A stretch of DNA of 64,000 nt from the NCBI RefSeq assembly GCF_016406105.1, contig NZ_CP066308.1, positions 1,337,501 to 1,401,500 on the forward strand. Reading direction: 5' to 3'. Below are positions 49,451 through 58,470 of the stretch, piece after piece. The DNA comes from Brevibacillus composti (GTDB taxonomy: Bacteria > Bacillota > Bacilli > Brevibacillales > Brevibacillaceae). The translations under genes and the position numbers were made by a program. The notes beneath the pieces are model-generated. The model did no database searches, was not told the origin of the DNA, and saw nothing but the letters and a program-made list of their open reading frames with translations. Each line of letters starts with the position of its first letter. The stretch's first letter is position 1.

Positions 49451-51148
49451 GTCCAGCGATTCTATTTCTATCACTTCGTATTTATATCCTTGTTCTATCA
49501 GAAACAGCTGCCGATTCATAGCAAAATCCTGTTCCCGCGTATCCCGGGTGACCAGTGTGTAAAAGTGGGCGGCGTTTTCCTTTTGCTTTGGGCGCAAAAT
49601 GCGGCCCAGCCGCTGTGCCTCCTCCTGGCGAGAGCCAAATGTGCCCGAAATTTGAATCGCGACATTGGCATCCGGCAGGTCTACCGCAAAATTGGCCACC
49701 TTGGAGACGATGAGGCGGTTGATTTCGCCCGCCTTGAAGCGCTGGTACAACAGCTCCCGCTCTCTTTCCGGCACTTTTCCGGTGATGACGGGAATGTCCA
49801 GGAGCTTCGCCATATGCTCCAGCTGCTCCACGTACTGTCCGATGATCAGGACCTGGTCGTGCTCATGCCGCTCCAGCAGCTTCTGGACCACAGCCAGCTT
49901 GCGCGGATTTTCGGCGGCGATCCGGTATTTTTGCCTGGCGCCGGCGAGGGCGTATGCTTCCCGCCATTTGCCTTCAAAGGGCAGGCGGATTTCCTTGCAG
50001 GTGGCTTCGGCGATCCAGCCCTGCTCCTCGAGGACCTTCCACGGCATTTCGTACCGCTTGGGGCCGATCAGGGTAAACACATCTTCCTGCCGTCCGTCTT
50101 CCCTAACGAGGGTAGCAGTCAGTCCCAGGCGGCGCGTCGCCTGGATTCCCGACGTCACGCGAAAGACGGGGGCGGGCAACAGGTGAACCTCGTCGTAGAT
50201 GATCAGTCCCCAGTCCCGCTCGGAAAACAGAGCCATATGCGGGAACTCGCTATCGGCGTCGGGATGGTAAGTGAGGATCTGGTAAGTGGCCACGGTGACC
50301 GGTCTGACTTCTTTTCGCTCGCCGCTGTACTCCCCGATGCATGACGGATCGAGATCCGTCTTGTCCCGCAACTCGGCAATCCACTGCCGGACGGACGTCG
50401 TGTTGGTCGTCAGGATCAGCGTGGCCTTTTGCAGCTGACACAGGACGCCCAGCCCGATCACGGTCTTGCCCGCTCCGCAGGGAAGCACCAGCACGCCGCT
50501 TCCGCCCATGACCGTTCCTGCTGCGTAAAAGGCATCGATGGCCTCCTGCTGATAGGCGCGCAGCTGAAGAGGGCGGCCGGAAGACGTGGTTGCCCGCAGG
50601 GAGACAGGGCAGTCCTCGCCTTCGTGATAGCCCGCCAGATCCTGCACAGGGTAACCCAGGCGGATCAATTCCTGCTTGATCAGACCGCGGGCGTAAGCCT
50701 TGACGGGGACGGCCGCAGTCTCTGTGCCGGGTGCTAGCGAATCTTCACCTGCATCCAGCAGGGCGGAGACGCTCTTGTAGCTTGTCAACTCCCGGAGCAG
50801 GAGAGGGTCGCTGCTCACCAGCCGAAGCTGTCCTTCCGATTGGATCAGGCGAAGCAGGCCATAGCGTCCGATCGTCTCGTGGATGTCGCGCACGATCGTC
50901 GGCGGGACTCCGTATTTACTATACGCCCCGAGCAACCCGGTTACCTGCTCCGGCTTCATTCCGGAAGCCGCTGCATTCCACAGGGAGAGGGGCGTGATCC
51001 GGTAGGTGTGAATGTACTCGGGACTTTTGATCAATTCCGCAAAAGCAGCGATAGCCTGCCGGGCCTCTTCAAATTGCGGATGCTGGGCCTCCAGCAGGAT
51101 CGTCCGATCGCTTTGCACGATCATCGGCAAATCGGGACGGTACGACAA
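49448..51148 (-). CDS. XPB/Ssl2-type DNA repair helicase
   Basis: A 566-aa superfamily 2 helicase. The N-terminal domain (about 1-190) precedes the motor: Walker A LPCGAGKTVIGL (about 226-237), DEVH box (IIYDEVHLLPA), TATLVREDGR motif III, and the second RecA lobe with RLIVSKVANFAVDLPDANVAIQ and QEEAQRLGRILRPK. Bacterial XPB unwinds DNA 3'-5' and is sporadic in Firmicutes and Actinobacteria. It often pairs with the nuclease Bax1 in archaea, but no such gene is adjacent here. The ECF sigma promoter overlaps its 3' end. Confidence 0.92.
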   Translation of the reverse strand: MSYRPDLPMIVQSDRTILLEAQHPQFEEARQAIAAFAELIKSPEYIHTYRITPLSLWNAAASGMKPEQVTGLLGAYSKYGVPPTIVRDIHETIGRYGLLRLIQSEGQLRLVSSDPLLLRELTSYKSVSALLDAGEDSLAPGTETAAVPVKAYARGLIKQELIRLGYPVQDLAGYHEGEDCPVSLRATTSSGRPLQLRAYQQEAIDAFYAAGTVMGGSGVLVLPCGAGKTVIGLGVLCQLQKATLILTTNTTSVRQWIAELRDKTDLDPSCIGEYSGERKEVRPVTVATYQILTYHPDADSEFPHMALFSERDWGLIIYDEVHLLPAPVFRVTSGIQATRRLGLTATLVREDGRQEDVFTLIGPKRYEMPWKVLEEQGWIAEATCKEIRLPFEGKWREAYALAGARQKYRIAAENPRKLAVVQKLLERHEHDQVLIIGQYVEQLEHMAKLLDIPVITGKVPERERELLYQRFKAGEINRLIVSKVANFAVDLPDANVAIQISGTFGSRQEEAQRLGRILRPKQKENAAHFYTLVTRDTREQDFAMNRQLFLIEQGYKYEVIEIESLD

Positions 51149-51335
51149 ACAACTTCACCTCACCGATTGTATGTTCGTTCCTACAAGTATGTTAACACAT
51201 CCAGAGAAAGAAAGAAAAACGGCGATTCCCGGTGGAAAATGGAACCACTGTGCGCTCATTCTAGGCGAGGGGCAACTTTTGGGGCGGTCTGGGTTACACT
51301 AACCCGGAGAAACCTGACGAGGGGGGAGCGATGGC

Positions 51336-52664
51336 ATGGACTTGTGGGGCAGTGTATTAAACCTGTTCCTGATCGCAGTACTCGTCCTTCTCAACGGCTT
51401 TTTCGTCGCCACCGAATTTGCCGTTGTCAAGGTGCGGGAATCGCGCATCACCCAATTGGTGTCAGAGGGCAACAGACGGGCAGGCAATGTGGAGAAGGTG
51501 CTGGACAATCTGGATGCCTATCTCTCCGCCTGTCAACTCGGAATCACCCTGGCTTCGCTTGGTCTGGGCTGGCTGGGCGAACCGGCGATCGCCCATCTGC
51601 TCCATCCTGTCTTTCGATACTTCGGACTGAATGAACCGCTGGTCGGCAGCATTTCCTTTATCATTGCCTTTTCCATTATTACCTTCCTGCATATCGTCCT
51701 GGGCGAGCTGGCTCCCAAATCGCTGGCGATTCAAAAAACAGAGTGGGTCGCCATGCATGTTTCCCGTCCGATTCAACTTTTTTACAAGGTGATGTATCCG
51801 TTTATCAATTTTCTCAACTGGTCGGCCTCTAAAATGCTGAGCATGGCGGGCATTCACGTCGAGCCGCATCAGGAGGCGCATACCGAAGAGGAGATCCGCA
51901 TCCTGGTCAATGAAAGCCACAAGAGCGGCCTGATCGATCAAACCGAGCTGATGCTCGTGGACAATATCTTCGATTTCTCAGAGACGATGGCGAGAGAAAT
52001 CATGGTGCCGCGGACTGACATGGTGGTGCTCAATCTGCGGGACTCCTTTGCGGAAAATATCAAGCTGGTGCAGCATGGCCGCTATACCCGCTTTCCGGTC
52101 GTGGACGGGGACAAGGACCACGTCGTCGGCAGCTTGCACATCAAGGATTTGCTGACCAGCCTCTTGGAGGGGGAAAGCGACAGTCTGGAAGCGATCATGC
52201 GGCCGATCCTGACGGTGCCGGAGACGATCTCCATCAGCCGTCTGCTCACCATGCTGCAAAAGCAGCGCGTACAGCTGGCGATCATCATCGACGAGTACGG
52301 GGGGACAGCGGGCCTCGTGACGCTGGAAGATATTATGGAAGAAATCGTCGGCGACATACAGGACGAATTCGATGACGAACGGCCGGAAGTGGAGAAGAAG
52401 GACGACCTCATCTTCTTTGACGGGCGCGTGCTGCTGGAGGAAGTGAACGATTATCTGGACATCGACCTGGAAGACGCCGAAGTGGACACCCTGGCCGGAT
52501 GGATCTACACGAGGATCGACCATACGCCGCGAGTGGGGGACATCGTGAGAGAGGGCGGGTACGAGTTCGTCGTAAATGAGGTGAACCACTACCGGATTAC
52601 GCGGGTGCTGGTGAGAAAAAGCGCGAGGGAAGAGGAGAAAGACAAGCAGATGGAGCCTGTGTAA
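51336..52664 (+). CDS. Hemolysin family/CorC-type membrane protein
   Basis: 442 aa. A DUF21/CNNM membrane domain (about 1-185, four helices, FFVATEFAVVKVRESRI, ACQLGITLASLGLGWLGEP) is followed by two CBS domains (about 205-325, VPRTDMVVLNLRDS; IIDEYGGTAGLVTLEDIMEEIVGDIQDE) and a CorC_HlyC domain (about 345-430). Members export Mg2+ or Co2+ and limit Mg2+ toxicity (for example YhdP/MpfA). GGGGGGAGCG precedes ATG 51336. Confidence 0.93.
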   Translation: MDLWGSVLNLFLIAVLVLLNGFFVATEFAVVKVRESRITQLVSEGNRRAGNVEKVLDNLDAYLSACQLGITLASLGLGWLGEPAIAHLLHPVFRYFGLNEPLVGSISFIIAFSIITFLHIVLGELAPKSLAIQKTEWVAMHVSRPIQLFYKVMYPFINFLNWSASKMLSMAGIHVEPHQEAHTEEEIRILVNESHKSGLIDQTELMLVDNIFDFSETMAREIMVPRTDMVVLNLRDSFAENIKLVQHGRYTRFPVVDGDKDHVVGSLHIKDLLTSLLEGESDSLEAIMRPILTVPETISISRLLTMLQKQRVQLAIIIDEYGGTAGLVTLEDIMEEIVGDIQDEFDDERPEVEKKDDLIFFDGRVLLEEVNDYLDIDLEDAEVDTLAGWIYTRIDHTPRVGDIVREGGYEFVVNEVNHYRITRVLVRKSAREEEKDKQMEPV

Positions 52665-52753
52665 CGGCGAAAAAGAACCTCTTTTCAACCACAGGAAATA
52701 TGTTATAATGGGACTCAAGTTTAGCGTAGCTGAGACTAGAGGAGGAAGTTGAG

Positions 52754-53773
52754 ATGAGAATAGCAGTTACTTTTTTACTTACGGCAGCTCTGGCAGCCGG
52801 ATTGACGGGCTGCGGCAGCCAACCGGAGCAACCGAAGGCAGACGCAGGCGCAGGCACTGTGCCCGCTGCGGCTGAAGCGAAAACAGTGAAGCTCGGGCTG
52901 ACCCAATTCGTGGAGCACCCGGCACTGGATGCGATCCGTCAGGGGATTATCGACGGCCTGAAGGAATCCGGATTTGAAGAGGGCAAAAACGTGGAGCTGG
53001 ATTATCAAAACGCCCACGGTGACATGAATAATACCGTTTCCATCGCGCAAAAATACGCATCTGATGCGAAAGATCTCGTCATCGCCATCGCGACGCCGTC
53101 CGCACAAGCGGCAGCCAAATCGATTTCCGACCAGCCTGTCGTGTTCAGCGCGGTGACCGATCCGCTGTCTGCGCAACTGGTCAGCGCACTCGATAAGCCA
53201 GATAAAAATGTGACGGGCACCTCCGACAAAGTGTCCATGGAGCAGCAGCTGGAGCTGGTCAAATCCTTCATGCCGGAGCTGAAAAAGCTGGGCGTGATCT
53301 ACACCACTTCGGAGGTCAACTCCGAGGTTCAGGTGAAAGACCTGGAGGAAGCAGGAAAGAAAGCCGGCGTGGAAATCGTCAAAGCGGGCATCTCCCAGCT
53401 CTCCGAAGTGCAGATTGCCGCTCAGGGCTTGGTAGGCAAGGCGGATGCGCTGTTCATCCCGATCGACAATACCGTTGTCTCCTCTTTTGAAGCGGTTTTG
53501 GGCGTAGCGGAGCAGAGCAAAATTCCCGTCTTTGCATCTGACACGGACACAGTGAAGCGCGGAGCCGTAGCGACCTATGGAATCGACTACTACCAGATGG
53601 GGAAACAGACTGGCGAAATGGCCAGCCGCATCCTGAAGGGACAGACTGTAGCCGATACGCCTGTCGAGGTCTCCAAGCAAGCTGATTTGTACATCAACGA
53701 AAAGGCAGCGGCCACTTTTGGCCTTGCGATTCCGGAAGCGCTCAAATCTCAAGCAAAAGAAACGTTCCAATAA
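52754..53773 (+). CDS. ABC transporter substrate-binding lipoprotein, copy 1
   Basis: A 339-aa lipoprotein (lipobox LTGC, Cys20) of the ABC_sub_bind family. Opening VKLGLTQFVEHPALDAIRQGIIDGLKESGFEEGKN and ATPSAQAAAKSISDQPVVFSAVTDP are typical. Relatives (TrpX-type) bind aromatic amino acids, but ligand specificity cannot be read from sequence. GGAGGAAG precedes ATG 52754, and a TATAAT promoter lies at about 52702. A terminator follows, so this copy can be made apart from the rest. The next gene is a paralogue. Confidence 0.9.
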   Translation: MRIAVTFLLTAALAAGLTGCGSQPEQPKADAGAGTVPAAAEAKTVKLGLTQFVEHPALDAIRQGIIDGLKESGFEEGKNVELDYQNAHGDMNNTVSIAQKYASDAKDLVIAIATPSAQAAAKSISDQPVVFSAVTDPLSAQLVSALDKPDKNVTGTSDKVSMEQQLELVKSFMPELKKLGVIYTTSEVNSEVQVKDLEEAGKKAGVEIVKAGISQLSEVQIAAQGLVGKADALFIPIDNTVVSSFEAVLGVAEQSKIPVFASDTDTVKRGAVATYGIDYYQMGKQTGEMASRILKGQTVADTPVEVSKQADLYINEKAAATFGLAIPEALKSQAKETFQ

Positions 53774-53775
53774 AA

Positions 53776-53805
53776 AAAGAGAGAGCGAAATGCTCTCTTT
53801 TTCCT
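53776..53805 (+). terminator. Terminator between the two binding-protein genes
   Basis: AGAGAGAGC/GCTCTCTTT around GAAAT, then TTTCC. It separates copy 1 from copy 2. Confidence 0.8.
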
Positions 53806-53941
53806 TTTTTCCAAAAGAATCTTGGTTTTTGGGAAAAGAATCGCCGATTTCGTTTGCAACGTGCAGAATACTGCTTTCCTTACTGTTTTAATCGTGATAA
53901 AATTAAAAAAATTTATAAACTATAGGGGGCCAAGATTCATT

Positions 53942-54994
53942 ATGAAAAAACGAAAATCTATGCACCTAGTGCAGAAAATTCTGTGTCCTTTGCTGCTTTT
54001 GTCCGTTGCAGCATGTGGGCAGCAAAGTGCCCCGGCAAACAATTCTGCCCAGCCAGCACCGGCTGCTGAAACTCCGGCACCTGCACAGGAAACCAAGCAG
54101 TTGAAAATCGGGGTTGTGCAAATCGTGGAGCATCCGGCACTCGATGCTGCGCGTGACGGCTTTATCTCCCAATTGGCGAAAAATGGATTTGAAGAAGGCA
54201 AACAAGTCGTTTATGATAAACAATCGGCACAAGGCAACATGGATACAGCCATTCAAATCGCGCAAAAATTCAATTCGGACAAAGTGGATATGATTCTGGC
54301 CATCGCGACGCCAACCGCTCAAGCGGCAGCGCAAACCACCTCCGATATCCCGATCCTCTTTACGGCAGTAACCGATCCGGTCGAAGCAGGATTGGTCAAG
54401 TCCATGGAGAAGCCGGAAGGAAACGTAACCGGTACTTCTGACATGAACCCTGTAGAAGAGCAATTGAAGCTGGTGAAGGAACTGAAGCCGGAAGCCAAAA
54501 CCGTAGGCATCATCTACAGCTCCGGCGAAGTGAACTCCAAGGTGCAGGTGGATGCGGCCAAAGCCGTTTCGGATAAACTGGGCCTTGCGATCCACGAAGC
54601 AGCGGTAACCAGCCCGACCGAAGTGAAGCAGGCAGCTGAGTCGATGGTTGGCAAGGTTGACGCCTTCTATGTCCCGACAGACAACCTGGTCGTTTCTTCC
54701 ATTTCCGCCGTTCTGGGTGTGGCTGAATCGCAGAAGATTCCTGTCATCGCCGGTGAAGAGAACTCTGTAAAGAGCGGCGCCATCGCTACTTACGGCATCG
54801 ACTACACCAAGCTGGGCGAACAAACGGCCGACATGGCGGCGAAAATTCTCAAGGGTGAAGCAAAACCTGCCGATATGCCTGTTGAGACACAAGCTGACAT
54901 GAAGCTGGTCATCAATAAAAAGGCAGCCGAGAAAATGGGCGTGACGATTCCGCAAGCCATGCTCGACCGCGCCGGCGAAGTGTTTGAGCAATAA
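53942..54994 (+). CDS. ABC transporter substrate-binding lipoprotein, copy 2
   Basis: A 350-aa lipoprotein (lipobox VAAC near residue 23) clearly paralogous to the preceding gene. It shares VEHPALDAARDGFI, NGFEEGKQ, ATPTAQAAAQTTSD, AVTDPVEAGLVKSMEKPEGNVTGTSD and ATYGIDYTKLGEQTADMAAKILKG. The linker after the Cys is Pro/Ala-rich. ATG 53942 is the start giving a proper signal peptide, and only a distant GGGGG site precedes it. Its own promoter (TTTCCT, 17 nt, TAAAAT, near 53874-53903) is readable. The permease gene follows after 21 bp. Confidence 0.9.
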   Translation: MKKRKSMHLVQKILCPLLLLSVAACGQQSAPANNSAQPAPAAETPAPAQETKQLKIGVVQIVEHPALDAARDGFISQLAKNGFEEGKQVVYDKQSAQGNMDTAIQIAQKFNSDKVDMILAIATPTAQAAAQTTSDIPILFTAVTDPVEAGLVKSMEKPEGNVTGTSDMNPVEEQLKLVKELKPEAKTVGIIYSSGEVNSKVQVDAAKAVSDKLGLAIHEAAVTSPTEVKQAAESMVGKVDAFYVPTDNLVVSSISAVLGVAESQKIPVIAGEENSVKSGAIATYGIDYTKLGEQTADMAAKILKGEAKPADMPVETQADMKLVINKKAAEKMGVTIPQAMLDRAGEVFEQ

Positions 54995-55015
54995 TTGCAG
55001 TAACAGGAGGATACT

Positions 55016-55948
55016 ATGAACCTGGCATTACACGGAGCAATCGAACAGGGCCTACTCTTTGCCATCATGGCCCTGGGCGTTTACTTGACCTTTCGCATCT
55101 TGAACTTCCCTGACCTGACCGTGGATGGCAGCTTTGCACTTGGCGGCGCATTGGCAGCCAAATTGATCATCGATGGCATGAACCCATTTCTCGCCACCCT
55201 GCTGGCCTTTTTGGTCGGAGCCGTTGCGGGGGCGTTTACGGGAATCTTGCATACAAAAGGGAAAATCAACGGCCTCTTGGCCGGTATTTTGACCATGATC
55301 GCTCTGTATTCCATCAATCTTCGCATCATGGGAAAAGCGAACCTGCCGCTTTTGCGTGAAGACACCCTGTATACCTTTGTCAAGGATCTGGGCATTCCCA
55401 ACCTGGCCGTCGGCGGTTTTGTGCTGCTGACAGGCATCGCCATCGTCTTTATCGTCGGGATTTACCTGCTGAAGACGATCATTGACTGGTTCTTGCAAAC
55501 GGATCTGGGGTTGGACATCAGAGCGACGGGAGACAATTCCAAGATGATCCGCAGCTTTGGCGCCAATACGGATACGACTACCATCATCGCGCTGTCTCTG
55601 TCCAATGCGATGGTCGCCTTGTCCGGGGCGTGGGTGGCCCAATACCAGGGCTTTGCCGACGTCGGTATGGGGATCGGGATGATTGTGATCGGTCTGGCCT
55701 CCGTCATTGTCGGGGAAGTACTGTTTGGCAGCTCATCCATCTTCCGCGCTACCCTGGCCGTAATCCTCGGCTCCGTCGTCTACCGCCTGGTGATCGCGCT
55801 TGCCCTGCAGGCGGGTCTGAATCCGTCCGACATGAAGCTGATCACGGCACTGATCGTCATCGTGGCACTGACGCTGCCGACGATCGCCAAAGGCTTCTGG
55901 AAAAAGCAGTCGCTTTGGGCAGCCAAAGGAGGGAATGGCGATGCTTAA
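55016..55948 (+). CDS. ABC transporter permease (TrpY/BPD_transp_2 type)
   Basis: A 310-aa permease with about eight membrane helices, of the branched-chain/sugar-type (BPD_transp_2) family: GVYLTFRILNFPDLTVDGSFALGGALAAKL near residues 21-50, LDIRATGDNSKMIRSFGANTDTT near 163-185. One permease must serve both binding proteins. AGGAGG precedes ATG 55016. The 3' end overlaps the ATPase gene by 8 bp. Confidence 0.92.
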   Translation: MNLALHGAIEQGLLFAIMALGVYLTFRILNFPDLTVDGSFALGGALAAKLIIDGMNPFLATLLAFLVGAVAGAFTGILHTKGKINGLLAGILTMIALYSINLRIMGKANLPLLREDTLYTFVKDLGIPNLAVGGFVLLTGIAIVFIVGIYLLKTIIDWFLQTDLGLDIRATGDNSKMIRSFGANTDTTTIIALSLSNAMVALSGAWVAQYQGFADVGMGIGMIVIGLASVIVGEVLFGSSSIFRATLAVILGSVVYRLVIALALQAGLNPSDMKLITALIVIVALTLPTIAKGFWKKQSLWAAKGGNGDA

Positions 55949-56738
55949 GATTGAAGGCGTGCGCAAGGTTTTCAACCAAGGGACCGTCAACGAGAAAATT
56001 GCCTTGCGGGAAATTAATCTAAACGTCGCACCCGGTGAATTTATCACAGTCATCGGCAGCAATGGCGCAGGAAAGTCGACGCTGATGAACGTGATTTCCG
56101 GCGGCTTGATCCCCGACACGGGCACTGTGATGATCGATGGAAAAGATGTGACGAAACTGGGTGAGCACAAGCGCGCTACATTCGTCGGACGCGTCTTCCA
56201 AGACCCGATGGCGGGCACGGCCCCCAATATGACGATCGAAGAGAATCTGGCGATCGCCTACTCGCGCGGCAAGCCGCGGACCCTCTCTTTCGGGGTGAAC
56301 AACCGGAAGCGGGAGTTGTTCCGCGAGCAGCTCAAACAGCTGGATCAGGGGCTGGAAAACCGGCTGAAGACGAAGGTCGGTTTCCTCTCGGGAGGGCAGC
56401 GCCAGGCGCTCAGCCTGCTCATGGCTACCTTTACCGAACCGAAAATCCTCTTGCTTGACGAGCATACGGCTGCCCTCGACCCGAAGCGGGCTCAGTTGAT
56501 CGTCGATCTGACCCGGAAGGTCGTCGAGCAGTACCGCTTGACCACGATCATGGTCACGCACAATATGGAACAAGCGCTCAACATGGGGAATCGCTTGCTG
56601 ATGCTGCATGACGGCGGCATCATCCTGGATATCCCCGAGGAGAAGAAAAAGACGATGAAACCGCAAGATCTCCTGCGAGCCTTCGAACAGGCCCGCGGGG
56701 GAGAGTCCTTCAGCGAGGACAGGTATTTGCTGACGTAG
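55941..56738 (+). CDS. ABC transporter ATP-binding protein (TrpZ-like)
   Basis: A 265-aa importer ATPase with Walker A GSNGAGKSTLMNVISG (about 35-50), signature LSGGQRQALSLLMA (about 146-159), Walker B KILLLDEHTAALDP and H-loop VTHNMEQAL. ATG 55941 is chosen because AAAGGAGGG lies 8 nt upstream; ATG 55935 is too close. It completes a one-permease, one-ATPase, two-binding-protein importer. Confidence 0.93.
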   Translation: MLKIEGVRKVFNQGTVNEKIALREINLNVAPGEFITVIGSNGAGKSTLMNVISGGLIPDTGTVMIDGKDVTKLGEHKRATFVGRVFQDPMAGTAPNMTIEENLAIAYSRGKPRTLSFGVNNRKRELFREQLKQLDQGLENRLKTKVGFLSGGQRQALSLLMATFTEPKILLLDEHTAALDPKRAQLIVDLTRKVVEQYRLTTIMVTHNMEQALNMGNRLLMLHDGGIILDIPEEKKKTMKPQDLLRAFEQARGGESFSEDRYLLT

Positions 56739-56815
56739 GAAACCACATGGCCTGGCAAGCGGCACGCCGCCTATGTCTCAGACGACGCGGCGTCCGCAGG
56801 CCATTCAACTGGCCG

Positions 56816-56846
56816 AAGCCTTCCCGACATATCGGGGAGGCTTTTT
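56816..56846 (+). terminator. Terminator of the ABC importer operon
   Basis: AAGCCTTCCCGA/TCGGGGAGGCTT with CATA loop (one G-T pair), then TTTTT. Confidence 0.9.
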
Positions 56847-56901
56847 CCATACGTTTCAGGTGTGGAATCGGGCGTGCGTAGAAATTTGTCACATTTTTGT
56901 A

Positions 56902-56927
56902 TGAAACCGCTTTCGTGTTTCATCGTA
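56902..56927 (+). promoter_or_regulatory. SigW-type ECF promoter of the TerB-like gene
   Basis: TGAAAC (56902-56907), exactly 16 nt, CGTA (56924-56927): a perfect match to the Bacillus SigW consensus. The predicted transcript starts near 56934, giving a roughly 55-nt leader to TTG 56990. The ATG at 56939 would lie almost at the transcript start, so it is not favoured. Confidence 0.7.
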
Positions 56928-56989
56928 TAATTAGAAAAATGGATGAACCGCAAGAATTGCGCCTTGGGTTTTCGAGGGAGGATATAGAA

Positions 56990-57418
56990 TTGTTAACCAA
57001 AACGGAAAAAGATAAACATATCCTGTTTGCCTCCATACGACTGATGATTTGCGTCGGTCATGCGGATGGCTATATCGGGATGAAAGAAGTGGACCGCATT
57101 CACGAGCTGGTCAACTCCGAGCATTTTACCTTGCGGGAGCGGCAGATCCTGATGGACGACATGGACTACCCCAAGCAGCCGGAGACGATCATCGCGGACA
57201 TGGTCGATCTCTCCCATGCGGAGAAGTTGACCTTGCTCCGTCAATTGTTCAAGATCGCGCTGATCGACCAGAAGCTGTCTTCAGCGGAAACGAAGGAGAT
57301 TCGCCGGATTTCCGGTTTGCTGGGCATATCCGAAGACAAGCTGCATCAAGTGGAAGAATGGATTTTAGAAGGCATCGCCTGGCGGGATCGCTGGAAGCTG
57401 ATTATCGATGAAGAATAA
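56990..57418 (+). CDS. TerB-like (tellurite-resistance fold) protein
   Basis: About 142 aa, all helical and soluble. Segments FASIRLMICVGHADGYIGMKEVDRIHELVN and RQLFKIALIDQKLSSAETKEIRRISGLLGI form the two-halved TerB/DUF533 pattern with acidic metal-binding loops (HADGYIG, DQKLS). TTG 56990 is supported by GAGGGAGG 8 nt upstream. ATG 56939 would add 17 residues but is too near the predicted transcription start. Control by an ECF sigma factor suggests an envelope-stress role. Confidence 0.75.
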   Translation: MLTKTEKDKHILFASIRLMICVGHADGYIGMKEVDRIHELVNSEHFTLRERQILMDDMDYPKQPETIIADMVDLSHAEKLTLLRQLFKIALIDQKLSSAETKEIRRISGLLGISEDKLHQVEEWILEGIAWRDRWKLIIDEE

Positions 57419-57423
57419 CAGCA

Positions 57424-57461
57424 AGCGTGCAAACTGACATTCAGTTGGGGCACGCTTTTTT
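57424..57461 (+). terminator. Terminator of the TerB-like gene
   Basis: AGCGTGC/GCACGCT (57424-57430/57450-57456) with inner AACTG/CAGTT, then TTTTT. Confidence 0.9.
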
Positions 57462-57624
57462 CATTTCAGAAAGTTTGGCGATCAGCGGGTTTTTCTGTTA
57501 TCCTTCGCGGATGCAGCCCTCCCGCCCTGATTTTTGATACAATAAGGGAAGACCTTGCCAAAATTCCGGATGCGGCTCGCCTGACAGATGGGGATAGCAG
57601 CGTCACGTAGAGGGAGGATATACC

Positions 57625-58470
57625 ATGTTGCGTATTTTGATTACCAATGATGACGGAATTGAGGCGCTCGGCATTCGCAAATTGGCGGAAGCGTTGCTCG
57701 GTTTGCCCGAGGTGGAGATCTATGTCGTGGCACCCGCCAGTGAAAAGAGCGGCGTCGGACACGGCGTCACGTTTCGCAGTGCGCTCGCTCCATCGCCCCA
57801 CCCGTTTTACGATTTGCCGGTAAAGGCCTGGGCCGTGGAAGGAAATCCGGCCGACTGCGTCAAAGGAGCCTACCACTTGCTGTTTGACGAAGAAACAAAG
57901 CCGGATATTGTCTTTTCCGGGATTAATGTAGGGACGAACCTCGGCAGAGACATCTACTACTCCGGTACCTGCAGCGGGGCCAGAGAGGCGGTCATTCTCG
58001 GCATTCCGGGCGTGGCTCTCTCCTATGACAACTGGTTCGATCAGGAGAACTACGGGGACGTCGTCGAGATCATCCGGCCGCTGCTCCAGATGTTTTGCGA
58101 TCAGGCGCGGGGAGAGAAGCTGGTGCCGGAGGTTTTCTGGAACATCAATATCCCGCATCTGCCAAAGGAGAAAATACGCGGCGTGGTGCCTGCTGCACTG
58201 GCGATGAACCATTATGAAGACAAGTACAATCTGGAAGCGGGGGGATACTGGCTCACCCGGGAATATCCGGACCGGAGCAACCCGGCACCGGAGGAAGACT
58301 ACTACTTGGTGCAGCGGGGGTACATCTCGGTCACTCCGGTACATATCGACGCGACAGACCGTGTTCTGCTGGAAAAAATGCTGGAATGGCCGCTAGTCAA
58401 ACAATGGAACGGTCAATCGAACAGTCAGACGGGCGGCAAACCGAACGGAGATAGGCAAAATGAAGAATGA
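57625..58470 (+). CDS. surE: 5'-nucleotidase SurE
   Basis: This 281-aa metal-dependent phosphatase acts on nucleoside 5'- and 3'-monophosphates. The N-terminal metal motif is LITNDDGIEALG (Asp-Asp, residues 5-16), then VAPASEKSGVGHGVTF (Ser ligand region), GNPADCVKGAYHLL and SGINVGTNLGRDIYYSGTCSGAREA. GGAGG precedes ATG 57625, and an extended -10 (TGATACAAT at about 57535) lies upstream. Its last 11 bp overlap the next gene. It stands outside the usual surE-pcm-nlpD context, as expected for Firmicutes. Confidence 0.94.
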   Translation: MLRILITNDDGIEALGIRKLAEALLGLPEVEIYVVAPASEKSGVGHGVTFRSALAPSPHPFYDLPVKAWAVEGNPADCVKGAYHLLFDEETKPDIVFSGINVGTNLGRDIYYSGTCSGAREAVILGIPGVALSYDNWFDQENYGDVVEIIRPLLQMFCDQARGEKLVPEVFWNINIPHLPKEKIRGVVPAALAMNHYEDKYNLEAGGYWLTREYPDRSNPAPEEDYYLVQRGYISVTPVHIDATDRVLLEKMLEWPLVKQWNGQSNSQTGGKPNGDRQNEE

